Assembly (NCBI GenBank): GCA_010093515.1
Contig: MU001671.1
Span: 71,429-135,428, forward strand
Direction of reading: 5' to 3'
DNA from: Lineolata rhizophorae
Taxonomy: Eukaryota > Ascomycota > Dothideomycetes > Lineolatales > Lineolataceae
DNA: 64,000 nt
Made by a program: the position numbers and the translations under genes. Positions within the stretch are counted from its first letter, which is position 1. The number at the start of each line of letters is the position of its first letter. Shown in pieces: positions 53,295 through 64,000 of the stretch. The notes under the pieces are model-generated. The model saw nothing but the letters and a program-made list of their open reading frames with translations. It did not search any database and was not told where the DNA came from.

Positions 53295-55839
53295 TCAAGG
53301 CCTCCTCCCCGGCGCGCGCCCCGGCCCACGCCCCAGCATAGACCACGCGTCGCGCCTCGCGAGATCCTCCTGCTCGCCCTCCACCGCTCCGAGCCCAACG
53401 CCGCTCGACGTCGCGGACCCGGGCCGCGCATCGCTCCCTTCGTCGTACACGACGGAACCGTTCACGGCGAGCACGTGGCGCCAGTACGAGTCGGTGCGGC
53501 CGCCGTCGAGGCTCTCCCGCGTGTGCTCCTGGCGGAACGCCTGCTCCGTCGCGCCGGACGTAAACGACGTCCTGATGGCCGGGACGTTCAAGTAGGCCGC
53601 CGAGCCGTTCTGCCGCGTCTCGACGAGGTCGATCTCGGTCGTGACGTCCCACTGCTGCCCCGCGCCGTCGCCATCGCCATCGCCTTCGTCCTGCGCCGCG
53701 AGCCATCGCCCCGCGTCCGCCCACTCGCGGTACGTGTCGACGTGCTTGCCGCGGTCCATGGTGGCCCAGATGCTCAGGTTGCCGTTGTTGGGCTGCTGGT
53801 CGTAGACCGAGTCGACGGCGAGCGGGTAGGCGAACTGGCGGGCGAAGCCGGCCGGGCTCGCGTGCGCGGCGCCGTGCGTCTCCTGCCGCGTGCGCTGCGC
53901 GACGCCGGCCAGGGAGAGGGCGCCGTCGTTGGCGAAGCCGAGCCGCTGCCGCCAGACGGCGAGCTGCGGGCCGTCGGGGAAGTCGACCGTGGACTCGACG
54001 GCGAAGTTGCGCTCGACGCGCACCGAGTACGCGAGGGTTTCGTTCGTGCCGTTGGCGGACTTGCCGACGGACGAGCCGAGTTCGATGGCGGGTGGAAGCG
54101 CCGTAATGATGGGACGGGAGCCGGTCGCGATCCAATCGTCCGGGCCCAGCCAGAGCAGGATCTTGCCCGTCACGACCCAGTAGTCGCCGACGGAGGTGAC
54201 AACCGCGCCGTTGCTGTGGCCGTCATCCTCGATGCCGGCCACTTTGATCTCGAAAGTGTGAAGTTTCCCGTCCGCTAGCAGCGGCACGAAGGGCGTAATG
54301 TCGATCTCGTCCTCCTTGAGGTCAAAAGCGTCGATGCCGACGATGGGGCGCCAGAAGCCTGGCACCACGCCGCCCGTGAAGATGATCGGGAACGGCCACG
54401 CCACGCCCGCGACCATACCGTCGATATATAGCTGGAGCTCGCGGAAAGGCGAAAAGCCGTAGAGGTCGCCGGTCTGAGGGAATGTTGCCGTCTCGCTCGA
54501 CAGGACGTTGCTCCACCAGAACTCCTCGGCCTGCTGGCCGCAGGCGGCGATGCTGAAGACGGCCCGGCGTACATTGCGCGGAAGCGTCACCGCGTTTGCC
54601 GCGCTCTGCTCCGGCACCATGAAGGCACTGGGGGCGTCATCGGACGAATTCCGTCCGGATATCGGAACGATAATATCGGCAGGATGCGCATCCTCGGCCG
54701 TGAAGAAGGTCGCTGCAAGCGTCGTGTTGAAGGGCGCCGTGTAAGTGTCGTCGATAAGGTTGCCGAGGTCGAAAATGATCTTCTGCGGATCTTTGAAGAG
54801 GGTGAGGTAGTCAGAGACATCCTTAGTGTACGTCCAGATAATGCCGTCCTGAGTAGGCTCGGCAGTCGACGTGCGGAAGACCTCCGTGTCATTGAGGTAC
54901 ATGAGACCCAGGCGGTCGAATTGACGTCCCGCCGACGTGACGGTGAAGTTGAAGCTGACCCGATTGAAGTGGCATGATGGTGGGTCGTAGAATCCTACAG
55001 GTGTCGGAGGGTCAGCTCACAAGCGTCTACAATCGCGGTGCAAAATGCCGGCCGAAGGGAGTTCCTAGGGCGATCTCCTTGGCTTGACAGCCCTCTCCCC
55101 ATGGCGAAGATGACCCCGCACCAAAGCTACAACGGGGCATCCGATCCCAGGGTATAGCGAATTCGGTATAACAGAACGGAGGCGGGAATTAACGGGGATA
55201 GAGGTAGGCTAAGGGATGGGGCTCGACTGATCATGCACCACGGCCCCAATCTCACTCGACCATTATTATGATCTTTTTTTTTTTTTAGGTTTTGAGTTCG
55301 GCCGCCTCGCACGAAAGGCAAAGAGCGGCTCGGCACGATGCGTTGAGACCAGTGGCGACCGCCGTGGTCGTGATTTGGGAAAGACGCCACGCATGACTAG
55401 TGCGTTTCTGCCTGACCCCAACTCCAGCTGCCACTGGCGGCGCCCTTTGGCGAGCAGGGGTGGGCTTTGAAATCCCCAACAAGCAAGAAAATCGTGCCGG
55501 AGGGCAACCGCAGCCAGGCGTGTAGGTTCGCGAGTTATCAATGACAAATGACTTACCGACGAAGGGCTGGCCGTAGCTGAAGGCGAAGGAATGCACCATG
55601 AGCGTCTGCACGCACCCAAGGTCCGGAGCCGGGGCCGCCACCGGCGGCGAGACCTGGAAGACGTCCAGGAGCGGCACTAGCATGCTTTGTGAAGCCTGGT
55701 TGGCGAACGTTGCGGATGACAGGAGTGCGGAGCGATGGAGACTCGTCGAGTAAGAAACGATTGCGTAGCAAACAAGACTCAGAATAAGCACGAGCCGCGA
55801 CCAGGGTCGGAGGAAGTCGAGGACCCCAGCCGGCGGCAT
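53295..55839 (-). CDS. Peptide-N4-asparagine amidase A (PNGase A family)
   Basis: PNGase A-type enzymes release N-glycans from glycopeptides in the secretory route or outside the cell. Exon 1 is 55839-55557 and exon 2 is 54994-53295; a 562-bp intron, long for this genome, has donor GTAAGT and an acceptor TGTAG and joins SYGQPFVG to FYDPPSCHFNRV. The product is 660 aa. A hydrophobic segment near residues 11-30 looks like a signal peptide or signal anchor. The family blocks are EVFRTSTAEPTQDGIIWTYT, LYIDGMVAGVAWPFPIIFTG and FWRPIVGIDAFDL, followed by a beta-rich C-terminal half. Several N-x-S/T sites are present. The frame is open upstream to 56565, so ATGs at 55887 or beyond are possible starts. 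The length of the intron leaves room for an extra small exon. Confidence 0.85.
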
Positions 55840-56589
55840 AGTGGGCGAGCCACAGCGCCCTGTACACTCCGCATCCTTATCCCACATGATCCGGCGACAT
55901 TGGCCCATCTCGCACCCATGCAGCCTCTCGCTTCCAGACTTCATTACCAACGGCGGCAGCAAATTGGCTGCCGAACCCATTACCTGTATCAAATATAGCC
56001 GTATACCATTTACCAGGAACCCCAGGAATAAAATGCAGGACCGACGCCGAACCTTGGCAGATAGACAAGCCCCGCCTGCCCACGTGTTCTCACAGACCCA
56101 ATTTAAAAGGAATAAAACATCCAAATAAGACCGGCGCCGTTCTGCAGAGAGTGTGAGTGAGCAAAAAGACGACTGGAGGAAGACGACGCAGAAGGCGACG
56201 GATGGGAAAGTTAAAATCAAGCAGCGAAACTTGCGCGCCGTTCTTGCGGCGGGAACATGGCGAACTAGAGCGAAACACGATAGATGACCGGAAAAGAAAA
56301 CGGGAAAAAAAAATGAATGAATCGATGAATCAGTGAAAAGATGTCGAAATGAAACAGCAGCTGCGCAGCTTGTCTGAAAGAGGAGCCACAGAACGAAGGG
56401 AAAGAATAAAGGAAGCTGTACGTGGACGAACCTTATTATCGCGCCGGAAACCCCTGTCTTTCCAAGGACGACGATTCGAAAGCGACCAGGAGGACGCGCA
56501 CAAAGAGAGAGAGGGAGAGGGAGACAGAGAGAGGTGGTGCAAAAGGGAGAGGCCGCGCGCGCCACGCAGCGGCAGATCTCCGGGGGGGG

Positions 56590-56625
<36 letters not shown>

Positions 56626-56644
56626 CGCCGTCGTTCCTTGAGGC
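55840..56644. other. PNGase A 5' flank and 3' flank of the next gene
   Basis: The minus-strand frame of PNGase A exon 1 stays open through most of this region without family-like sequence, so it is treated as leader. It includes AG-rich stretches (56490-56540) and the G run described separately. Confidence 0.45.
56582..56622. repeat. Poly-G tract
   Basis: An 8-nt G run, CC, then 31 consecutive G at 56592-56622. It lies about 20 bp past the stop codon of the small minus-strand gene. Such runs are error-prone in sequencing, so the length is unreliable. Confidence 0.9.
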
Positions 56645-56947
56645 TCACTGGACGCCGGCGGCGGAGCCGACGTGGTTGTCCCAGAAGCGCTGGATGGCGC
56701 GCTGGGCGACGGGCGAGTCCTGGAAGCGCTGGCGGTAGTAGTTGAAGAGGGCGAACTCGTCCTTGGACAGGACGTACGAGTCCGGGTGGGCGTGCAGCCG
56801 GGCCCACACCTTGTGCAGGCACAGCTCCAGGTAGCGGGCCACGGCCGGGTCGACGCCGCCTTCGCTGTTGCGCGCGATGTCGAGCGCGCGCTGGATCGTG
56901 AGGTGGCCGTAGCCGTCGACCTCGGCGGCCGGAGACGAGCCTCCCAT
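56645..56947 (-). CDS. Small conserved fungal protein of unknown function
   Basis: A 100-aa protein starting MGGSSPAAEVDGYGHLTIQR. It looks like a small helical family seen in filamentous fungi, with an LTIxxALDIARN block, a long amphipathic helix ending KVWARLHAHPDSYVL, and SKDEFALFNYYRQRF then AIQRFWDNHVG. No signal peptide, membrane segment or known domain is visible. Function is unknown. It has no intron in the coding part and ends close to a long poly-G run on the other strand. The family likeness is from memory. Confidence 0.7.
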   Translation of the reverse strand: MGGSSPAAEVDGYGHLTIQRALDIARNSEGGVDPAVARYLELCLHKVWARLHAHPDSYVLSKDEFALFNYYRQRFQDSPVAQRAIQRFWDNHVGSAAGVQ

Positions 56948-57292
56948 TGCTAAGGCGCGCCGCCTGGGCTGTCGTTTTCGGCTTGGGCGTGTGGGGGAGG
57001 CTTATGCGCCTGTGGCAGGGCCGGGCGGGAGGGGGGGGGTGGGGGTGGTGCTGGGCGCGGCGGCGGGCGGGCGACGGCAGCAGCGCTGGCCTCGAGCATC
57101 CGCGAGCACGTCGCTGCAGAACGCCAGCGGCGGGGACAAGGTCTCTCGCGCGGAGCCCCGTGGCGACGGCGACGGCGGCAGCAAGCCGGGCGAGGCCCTT
57201 TTGTCACGAGTGGCCTTGGGTCCTGGGTGGGCGCAGCAAGCGGATGCCGATGGCGCGGCAACAGAGGCAGGGCGGCGGCGGCTCTCGGGTGT

Positions 57293-57328
57293 GACTGACT
57301 GACTGACTGACTGACCGACTGACTGACT
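57293..57328. repeat. (GACT)n microsatellite
   Basis: About nine GACT units with one interruption (GACC). Confidence 0.92.
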
Positions 57329-60300
57329 TCGCCGACGACGATTGAAAATCGCAGGGCGATCCACGCCATAAATACATAAGGTCCGGTCTGGCAAGGCGCC
57401 AAAACGCCCCAAAGTCTTCGAGAGATGGACGCACGTGTTTGAAGCAGGCATATCCTTCATGGACTTAATGCACTCTGACGACGGCCAGGTGCCGCCGTTT
57501 TTTCTTTTCTGGGGGAGGGGGGGGAAGGGGGTGGTGGGACCGGGAAGGGGGGAGTGCGTGTGGTGTGCGCGTGTGCGTGCGCGAAGAGGATCCGTAGGGA
57601 CGATGCGTGCGGTGGGTAGGGGGCCGGCAACGGGTTAGTGACGGGGCCGGCCGGACGCCCATTGAGGACGAAGCGCAAGGGGATCTCTGCCGGCCGGGGA
57701 CCAGGCCAGCCTCAAACCGTCTCCGCCCCGGGAGGCCAAAGGCCCAGCGGCCGTTTTGGCTTGTTTTTCGAAACCGAGCGAGAGGGCTAGCGACGGCCGT
57801 GTCACGACGTTGGGTTGCCGCGGGATCTCGTCGCCGGCGCCGGCCACCAGCTGAGCGCCACCCTTCTCCTCCTGGGCCGCCGCCCCCCGGCTCCATAGGA
57901 AGCGTCTGGTATCGAGCCTTCTGGTGCGCGAGCCCGGCCCTCCGGTGGAGCCCGGCGCCCGCTACGTACCACAGCACCTACGTGCCTGCTCTCCTGTCGC
58001 GCCCGCCGGGCGAGATATGCATGCGCCCTACTGTCCGCTCGTTCGTCGCCTCGCCCCATCGTGAAGCCTCTCTCCGGCCGCCGCCCGGCGTGGATGGACG
58101 CGTGGCTACCAGGCAGCCTCTGCCCGTGGCTAATGTTCAGTCATCCCGGGATGCGTGGACTGGGGTAGAGCCAGCGTCTGGGCGGGAAGGAAGAAGGGGG
58201 AGGGGGAGGGGGGGTTACTAGGGAGGTGTGGGTGGAAGGCGGAGCAACAAAAAAAGTTTAAACAAAAGGGAGCTATATAAGTCAGCCCTCCCAAGCTCCC
58301 ACGGCCGGGCCACAAACGTTACATGCACGGAGCAAGCCGAGACGAACTTTGTCAGCCTCGCAAGCCCGCGCTGCGGCCGCGGCGCGCGTTTCGAATGTTC
58401 AATTGCCTTTCTCGAAAAGCTCCAGACGCCCGGGCGTGGCCGGCTAGGGAGCGGGAAGCTCGCAGAGGCCGCGCAGCTGCTGCCGCCGTGTGCAGACGGC
58501 GCACGCAGCACGCACGCATGCACGGGACGGAGCCTTTGGATCATTGGCAGCCGCGCTGCGAAGGCCTTTGACTCGCGGCGAGCCCCCTACCTATGTACCT
58601 CCGGAGCCTATGTGCAAGGTTGACGGGAGAAACTGGCCTAGGCTCACGCCGTGCAACCCCCCGGCCGAGCTCGCCGTCGAATGACCGGCGGTCCGCCGCG
58701 AAGAGGCCTCAGAGCCCTGGCTGTACCGGCGACTTGGTTCCTTGTGGCCACCGTCCCGTCCGCTGTAAATTGATTGATTCATGGCGAGCCTTGCGCTCGT
58801 ATGAACACATGACTGGGCCGCGGCTCACCCGCCCGGCAGAGGGGGGAGGGGGGAGGGGGGGAGTTAGTAAGGTGCCGACATAGGTACTCCGTGCTCCGTA
58901 CTAACGACCCATTTCATTGTTTTATTCCTTTGCACCGCCGCGCCATGGCGGTGTGAGGCGAGCAGCCTACCCGACGGCGCCGGAACGATGATGGCGATAA
59001 TAATAATAACCTTCCCGGGGTACGTGGCCTTACTGCGTATACCCAGAGGTGCGGCGTGATCGCCGCGATCCTGTTCTTGTTCTGTTCTCGTCCGACCACC
59101 ACCACTGCCCGCCACAAGTGACCACCCACCCCCAGCTCAGGTCCAGATGCAGCCCGTGCCGACAACTCTCGTGCTCGCCCAGCACCGGCCGGAACAACAA
59201 AACTCAAAACGCGGCCCCAACCGTCAGGCCAGCCGACCGTGGCGCGAGTTGTGCCTGGAGCTACGCGCCGCAGTCGGCGCCGCGGTTGGGCTGCGATTTC
59301 TTTGGCGCGGTTGGCTGCTAGCGCCGTGGACACCGCCAGGGGGGGGGAGGGTTGAGTAGAAAGGTGGAAAATGTGCTGCAAATGGCGGCGGCAGGGCTGG
59401 CCGCCGCGGGCGGACCGTCCTTGCAGCCTGCCCGCCTGCGCGCCCTACACACGGCAGCGCATCGTGCCTAGGTTCGAGGTGCCGATGCGCCGCCTGCCGG
59501 GCAGGACCTCCCAGCCTCCGCGCACGTCTAGGACGGAGCACCGCGCGCCGGCGCTCCAATGGCCAGAGAAGCAGAAGGGCCGACGAGCGAACGGGGCCCG
59601 GTGCGCATCCCGGCTTCAGGGCTTGCGGCGGCGTCGCGGGATTCGCGGGCGGATCGCCCGCCGCGCGCGCGACAGCACCGGCCGTGGCGCTCCGGTGCGC
59701 GGCGCCCTGGCCGTTGCCCTGGCAGGGCGGCGCCAGGCCTCCTCCCCCTGTCCAGCCGTTTCTTCTTTCTTGGAGAGAGCCACGGACCTCAGACGACCGG
59801 CTGCGGACGCGATGCCGCTGCCCCACGGCGGTCGACGGGCCTCCTGGAGGGAACAAATACGCCCGACGAACCAAGCCCAGTCCCCACACTGCCAGCAGTG
59901 AGGATGGTTCGCAGAGACCACTTGCGCGGCCGCTCCATCCGTGACGCTGGCCGTCGCGCAAGGTGGGCTTGCGCACCGCACGACACGCGCATCCGGAGGA
60001 CCTACCGACTCGCCGAGTCGTCGCCCGCGGGCCTGCCTGCCGGGTAATGCTGCGGTTGCTAGGCAATTACCAGGCAATGCCCAGCGGCCTACCTACCACG
60101 TACATGCCCACTGCTCGAACACCCCCGAACTGTGACCCCCACGCTGCCAGGCCAGACGAGAGCGGCCGGGGTGGGGCGTCATTGCTCGCGCCCGCCGTGC
60201 ATTGTTCGATCTACGGTTTCGCATGCAGCGCGGACCCATCTTGGAGTGCGAGCTGCTAGGCGAGGTCGTTATACTCCGTGCCTATGTATGTAATGATGGG

Positions 60301-61565
60301 GCTTGTTTGTGCGGGTAGCAAATATAGCCCTCGTCCGTAGGACCTCCTACGCACTCCGTACCTGGTACGTCCCTACGACTTGAGTGCGTCCTGACCGCCT
60401 CAAGCAGTGGCCGTCTCCTGCCCAGCACCTCCCCCATCCCATGGTCTCTCGCAAGTCGCAACCCCCCCCCTGGCCCGAGAGACAAACGAGCTGGAACCGC
60501 GCGCACCGCGGTAAAGCCCCCCAGCAAGGCTGCGACATGATCATGGAGTGGTCCCGGATGCCCAGGCTGCCTAGGACAAAGCCTTGATCAATGACGACGA
60601 TGTCGGTTGCAGCCGCAAGCGGGCAACAATTGCCGTGGAACACACCCAGCATTGGGAGGGGCACGCTTCCACTCTGCTTTGCATCTGTATCTCTCCGCCC
60701 CTCCGTCTGTTCGAGCCCAATGCGCTCAAACTGGTGCCGAGATTCGCTGCTGCTGAAGGCCCCATCTATTTCCATCGGGCTTACCAGTATGGCGGCATGT
60801 ATGCACATAGCTCGTCGGCCGAGTCGCCTGCCATCGCCCACCCACTCGCCCACCCACCAGCAGTGAGTGCCACGCGCGGTCCCGAGGCTAGCGCACGTTG
60901 CAAATGCTGCGCTTGCATGACGAGGGCAGCAGATTCAGGGCCGCGGCCATCGCCATAGGCAGGCCCAAGAGGGGCAGTCCCTTGGCCTTCCCCCCCTCCC
61001 GGCGCCGCATCCCGTCCCCCTTGGCCGCTCGGTCAGCGAGAAGCCGGCCAGCCAAGCTCCCAAGCCAGCCAGCCGAGCCCACGCAGCTTTCCACATGCCC
61101 ATGGCATTTCGCCATCCAGCTCCACGGGTAATACAACACTTCGTACCGGCAGCCGCAGTGGTGGTGCACTGGAGGTGGCGGTGGTTGGGCCAAGAAGAAC
61201 ACTAAACCCACCGCACCTCGCGTTACCATTCACCCGGCACATCCGGGAAATTTCTGCCAACTGCCGGCATCGCGCTCCGTACATCACATACATACACACC
61301 CCGACATACGGCTGCGAAGTAGCGTGTGCGCGTGTTGCGCTTGGATAGCGGGCTGGCGGGCTGGCGGGCTGGACGTCCATTTCCCAACCAACACCCCCGT
61401 CCTGAGTCCTGACGCTCTCCCTCTCTCTCACACGCACACAGGCCAGCTGCAGTGGTACCTACCTACCCCGCCGGGACGTTTCCTTCCATCTGCCCCGCCC
61501 TGAAGCTCACGCCTCAGGTCACGATGTCTCTTGTTGCCAGAGCCCAAACACGTCCCAATGTCGCT

Positions 61566-61585
61566 GCGCGCGCGCGCGCGCGCGG
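61566..61585. repeat. (GC)n run
   Basis: An alternating G/C run of about 20 bp, a sequence able to adopt Z-DNA. Confidence 0.85.
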
Positions 61586-63209
61586 CCGGGCAACACACGG
61601 GTTCTCCCAACCCAGAAAGGCCATCGTATCTGTCTGCCTCGCCTCGCGCAAGAGGCTAATGCAGCCTGCAAGTCTCAGATTTCTACGTCCCTCCGGCGGC
61701 CGATGCGACTCGCCTGTTGTCAGTTGTCAGCTCGGGTCCTCGACCCAAGTTTAGGTCGCCTTCGAGATAGCAGAAAGGTAAAAAGAAGGAGGAGGTTTTT
61801 GCCGCCAATTGGCGCCCCACATATATCATCTCGCCTGGAAATAATCTGAAAGGAGGTGGGGTGGGCACCGAAAGGGCACCGAAAGGAGGACCTGAGATAT
61901 ACCCTCCACTACGGAGTTTGCTCACCACCGGGTTGCGCCTGCCCAAGGCGGTGTGCGCGGAAGCTCCGATTTTTGACTTTCCATTAGCCGCCGAGTGCCA
62001 AACCTTAAAGGCTGCAATCCGTCAGTCCACCACCCACAGCGAGCGGGCAAAAGGCTCTCGTCGCGAATGCGCGTGTGCCTCGGCCCTACGCGCCGTTGCG
62101 CTTGTAAGGCTCGCTAGGCGTCCCGCCTGAGCGAGGTTGGCCGAAGTCAAAATTGTGCGACCTGCAATCCTCAGGATCGTCGCGGGCCTTCTAGACGTTG
62201 AAACGGCATCCAAAGCACGCCACAGTGAAACACGCAGTTGCATAGATACTCCGTGCGGAGGGTTTCCCACTGGAAGCGCTGGCTTCGGGACCCGAATCTT
62301 TTCGTTTGCTGTAGCTGATAGACTTGACAGCCTGATTGCGAGGCCCGACGCCGCGGTCCGGTCCTACGACAGGAAACGCAGGACGACGACGGCCTGCGTA
62401 CGTAGTAGGCCACGCTCCTCCGCCACATGGACCGGGCGAAACCCACGACAAAAAATCCCATGCATGGCGTCACTCGATTCTGGCCGCCCGTTTTACCGCA
62501 GATCCATGCGCATCGAACCTTTCGCGGCCTCATGACTTATCCCTGGAGCGCGCAGCAAGGCGCCGGATCTGCCTTCTGGCGTGCAACCGGGATGACGCCG
62601 CACGGGGAGCCGGGGGGAGGGGGAAGAGGGAGGGGGGAAGATTAGGTAAGGTACACAACATGTAGGGGCAACGCTTTGGAACCTTGCGGCGGAAGAAAGG
62701 CAGACGATCAAAGGGCCTGGCCAATGACGGATTTGACAGGATTGGATGCGCCGTTCGGCGCACGGGATGGACGGGGAGCCAGACAGGGCGACTTGCGGCA
62801 GTGCAAAAGCCCCCCAAAACGGTCGCACGCGGCTCCCCTGCCGCTTTCTCTCCCCCGAGCCGGACTCGCCTGCGAGTCGCTTGGCTGGCCTGTCCCGTCC
62901 GACGCCCACACCCCCCCCCCTTCTGGGGTTTTGAGAAGGTTCCGGAACAACTCTTGGGCCGAGAACGGGAAAGCCTCGGAACCAACCGAAGCGAGCCAGA
63001 CGGCCAAGCGAAGGTAAGCGACGGCAGAAAGCGCCCGAGAGCAAAACGTTTTGAGCCGCGTCAACGCGTCCAACCTCCTTGTGACGACACCCGCCGCAGC
63101 TCGTCGTTCGCGCCCGCCCGCACGCCCACAGACGCCGCCCCCGTCGAGTCCGCCGACCCCCGGTCCGCCCAAACCGACGCGCGCCTCGTCTTTTCCCTTC
63201 GACGCCGAG

Positions 63210-63954
63210 ATGAAGGCGCTGCGTCTCCTCGCCCGCCAGCGCCCCGCCCCTTTCCGACCCGCGCCGCCCTCGTCCGCCTCGTCCCAGTCCGCCTCGTCCC
63301 AGCCCGCCCGGCCCGCCCGGAGCCTCGCGGATCCGCGCGCCCGCCATCACACGTCCTCGACGCCGTCGTTTCTGCGCGCGACTCCGCTCCGCGCGCTCCT
63401 GCCCCGCTCGTCGCGGCCGCAATGCCCTCGTAGCGACGTCGTAGCGCGCCGCGCCCGCCGCTGCGGCACCGGCACCGGCACCGGCACCGGCACCGCCGCC
63501 CGACCCTACACCACCACCAAGCCGCCGCCGCCGTCGCCGCCGCCGGCGGGCCGCCCGAACCCGGACCCGACGCCGCACCTGGGCAGCCCGGCGCCGGCGC
63601 CGACGTGGTCGCAGCGCTGGCGCCAGCTGTCGCGCGAGTACGGCCAGTCGGCGCTGGGCGTGTACCTGGTGCTCAGCGCGCTCGACTTCCCCTTCTGCTT
63701 CCTGGCCGTGCGCATGCTGGGCTCGGACCGCATCGCGCGGTGGGAGCAGGCTGTCGTGGGCGGGGTCAGGGGCGCTCTGGGGAAGGTGCTGCCGGGTGTG
63801 GCGGGGGTGGGGGCGGGGGAGGAGCCTGGGGAAGGGAAGACCGAGGGGGGAGAGGCGGAGGGAGGCGAAGCTGCGGTGAGGGAGGGAGCGGTCCTGGCTG
63901 GGGGCGGGTGGGGGGTGGAGGAGGCGCAGGAGGCGAATAAGGGAGATGAGGCCT
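63210..63954 (+). CDS. DUF1279 (FAM210-like) mitochondrial protein, 5' part
   Basis: The first exon runs from the ATG at 63210 to a GTGAGT donor at 63955; the rest lies beyond the window. The 248 codons start MKALRLLARQRPAPFRP, an Arg-rich, acid-free mitochondrial presequence. A Pro/Thr/Ser-rich linker with a (Gly-Thr)5 run follows. The DUF1279 core begins at about residue 133: WSQRWRQLSREYGQSALGVY, then LSALDFPFCFLAVRMLG. DUF1279 proteins (human FAM210A/B) are mitochondrial membrane proteins. After the core comes a Gly/Glu-rich segment that may be an insertion ahead of the second half of the domain. The start was chosen because it opens the targeting sequence; no stop occurs between it and the core. 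Confidence 0.8.
63465..63494 (+). repeat. (GGCACC)5 coding hexanucleotide repeat
   Basis: Five perfect GGCACC units in frame, encoding five Gly-Thr pairs in the linker of the DUF1279 protein. Length variation between strains is plausible. Confidence 0.95.
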
Positions 63955-63959
63955 GTGAG

Positions 63960-63994
63960 TTTTTATTTTTATTTTTATTTTTATTTTTATTTTT
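63960..63994. repeat. (TTTTTA)n hexanucleotide repeat in an intron
   Basis: Five TTTTTA units plus a T tail lie directly after the GTGAGT donor of the DUF1279 gene, inside its intron and at the window edge. Confidence 0.92.
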
Positions 63995-64000
63995 CCCCTC

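Larger units (their letters stand above)
56948..63209. other. 6.3-kb very GC-rich stretch without a recognised gene
   Basis: Many long overlapping frames exist on both strands (for example 280 codons minus at 59224-60066), but all look like products of high GC: rich in Arg, Pro, Ala and Gly, with no domain. The stretch contains several plus-strand G-tracts (58195-58214, 58841-58861, 59339-59350, 62610-62638), each followed by a related GTTAGTAAGGT-like word. It also has six TACTCCGTR-type words, and simple repeats. Its right end holds the 5' flank of the DUF1279 gene. A long non-coding transcript cannot be excluded. Confidence 0.45.

Noticed and set aside
59224-60066. 280-codon minus-strand frame in the GC-rich stretch
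   Set aside because: Arg/Pro/Ala-rich chance frame with equally long frames on the other strand; no domain.
62493-63578. 361-codon minus-strand frame overlapping the DUF1279 start
   Set aside because: It is antisense to the DUF1279 presequence and linker; Arg/Gly-rich with no domain.
1-64000. CRISPR arrays, rRNA genes, complete transposons or virus-like elements
   Set aside because: No spaced direct repeats, rRNA signatures, transposase or reverse-transcriptase motifs, or paired terminal repeats were seen by eye on either strand.

Overview
The window looks like a chromosomal piece of a filamentous ascomycete, probably a Sordariomycete. This is inferred from spliceosomal introns of 45-90 bp with GTAAGT-like donors, CTAAC-like branch sites and CAG/TAG acceptors, from GC-rich coding exons, and from a gene set that reads as ordinary fungal housekeeping (Hsp90, cytosolic MetRS, Lto1, mitochondrial uL3, Ndc1, Pep12-like SNARE, Coq2, Rad52, a SUR7/PalI-like protein, PNGase A). 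All gene models come from reading ORFs and splice signals by eye. No database search was possible, so family names rest on recognised motifs.

Layout. 1-3.4 kb is a lower-GC stretch with one unrecognised two-exon gene (534 aa). 3.9-22.2 kb is a dense gene block: hsp90, then MetRS and LTO1 head to head, mitochondrial uL3 and an MFS transporter head to head, a three-exon steroid-5-alpha-reductase-family enzyme, a Ser/Thr-rich protein, then NDC1 and a Pep12-like Qa-SNARE head to head. 22.2-29.2 kb is a gene-poor, lower-GC island with three decayed gene relics: a C2H2-like protein on the minus strand, a Zn(II)2Cys6 transcription factor on the plus strand, and a possible cytochrome b561-type membrane tail. 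Substitutions in the zinc ligands look like C:G to T:A changes, as expected of repeat-induced point mutation (RIP). 29.2-47.3 kb is again gene-rich: a large JmjC / 4CXXC_R1 / AT-hook chromatin protein divergent from COQ2, then RAD52, a SUR7/PalI-like membrane protein, a secreted PLC-like GPI protein and a five-exon DMT-type transporter. 47.3-53.3 kb is gene-poor and holds an assembly gap flanked by two copies of the same sequence, plus a decayed hevein-like chitin-binding gene. 53.3-57 kb has a PNGase A gene and a small conserved protein. 57-63.2 kb is a very GC-rich stretch without a recognisable gene but with recurring short motifs. The window ends inside a mitochondrial DUF1279 (FAM210-like) gene.

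There is no operon logic here. The main organisation is head-to-head pairs sharing short intergenic regions, which may be co-regulated. No convincing tRNA, rRNA, CRISPR array, virus-like element or complete transposon was found. The items most worth a second look are the JmjC-4CXXC_R1-AT-hook fusion, the orphan gene at the left end, the RIP-like relic island, the false duplication around the N gap, and the clustered G-tract and TACTCCGTR motifs in the 57-63 kb stretch.
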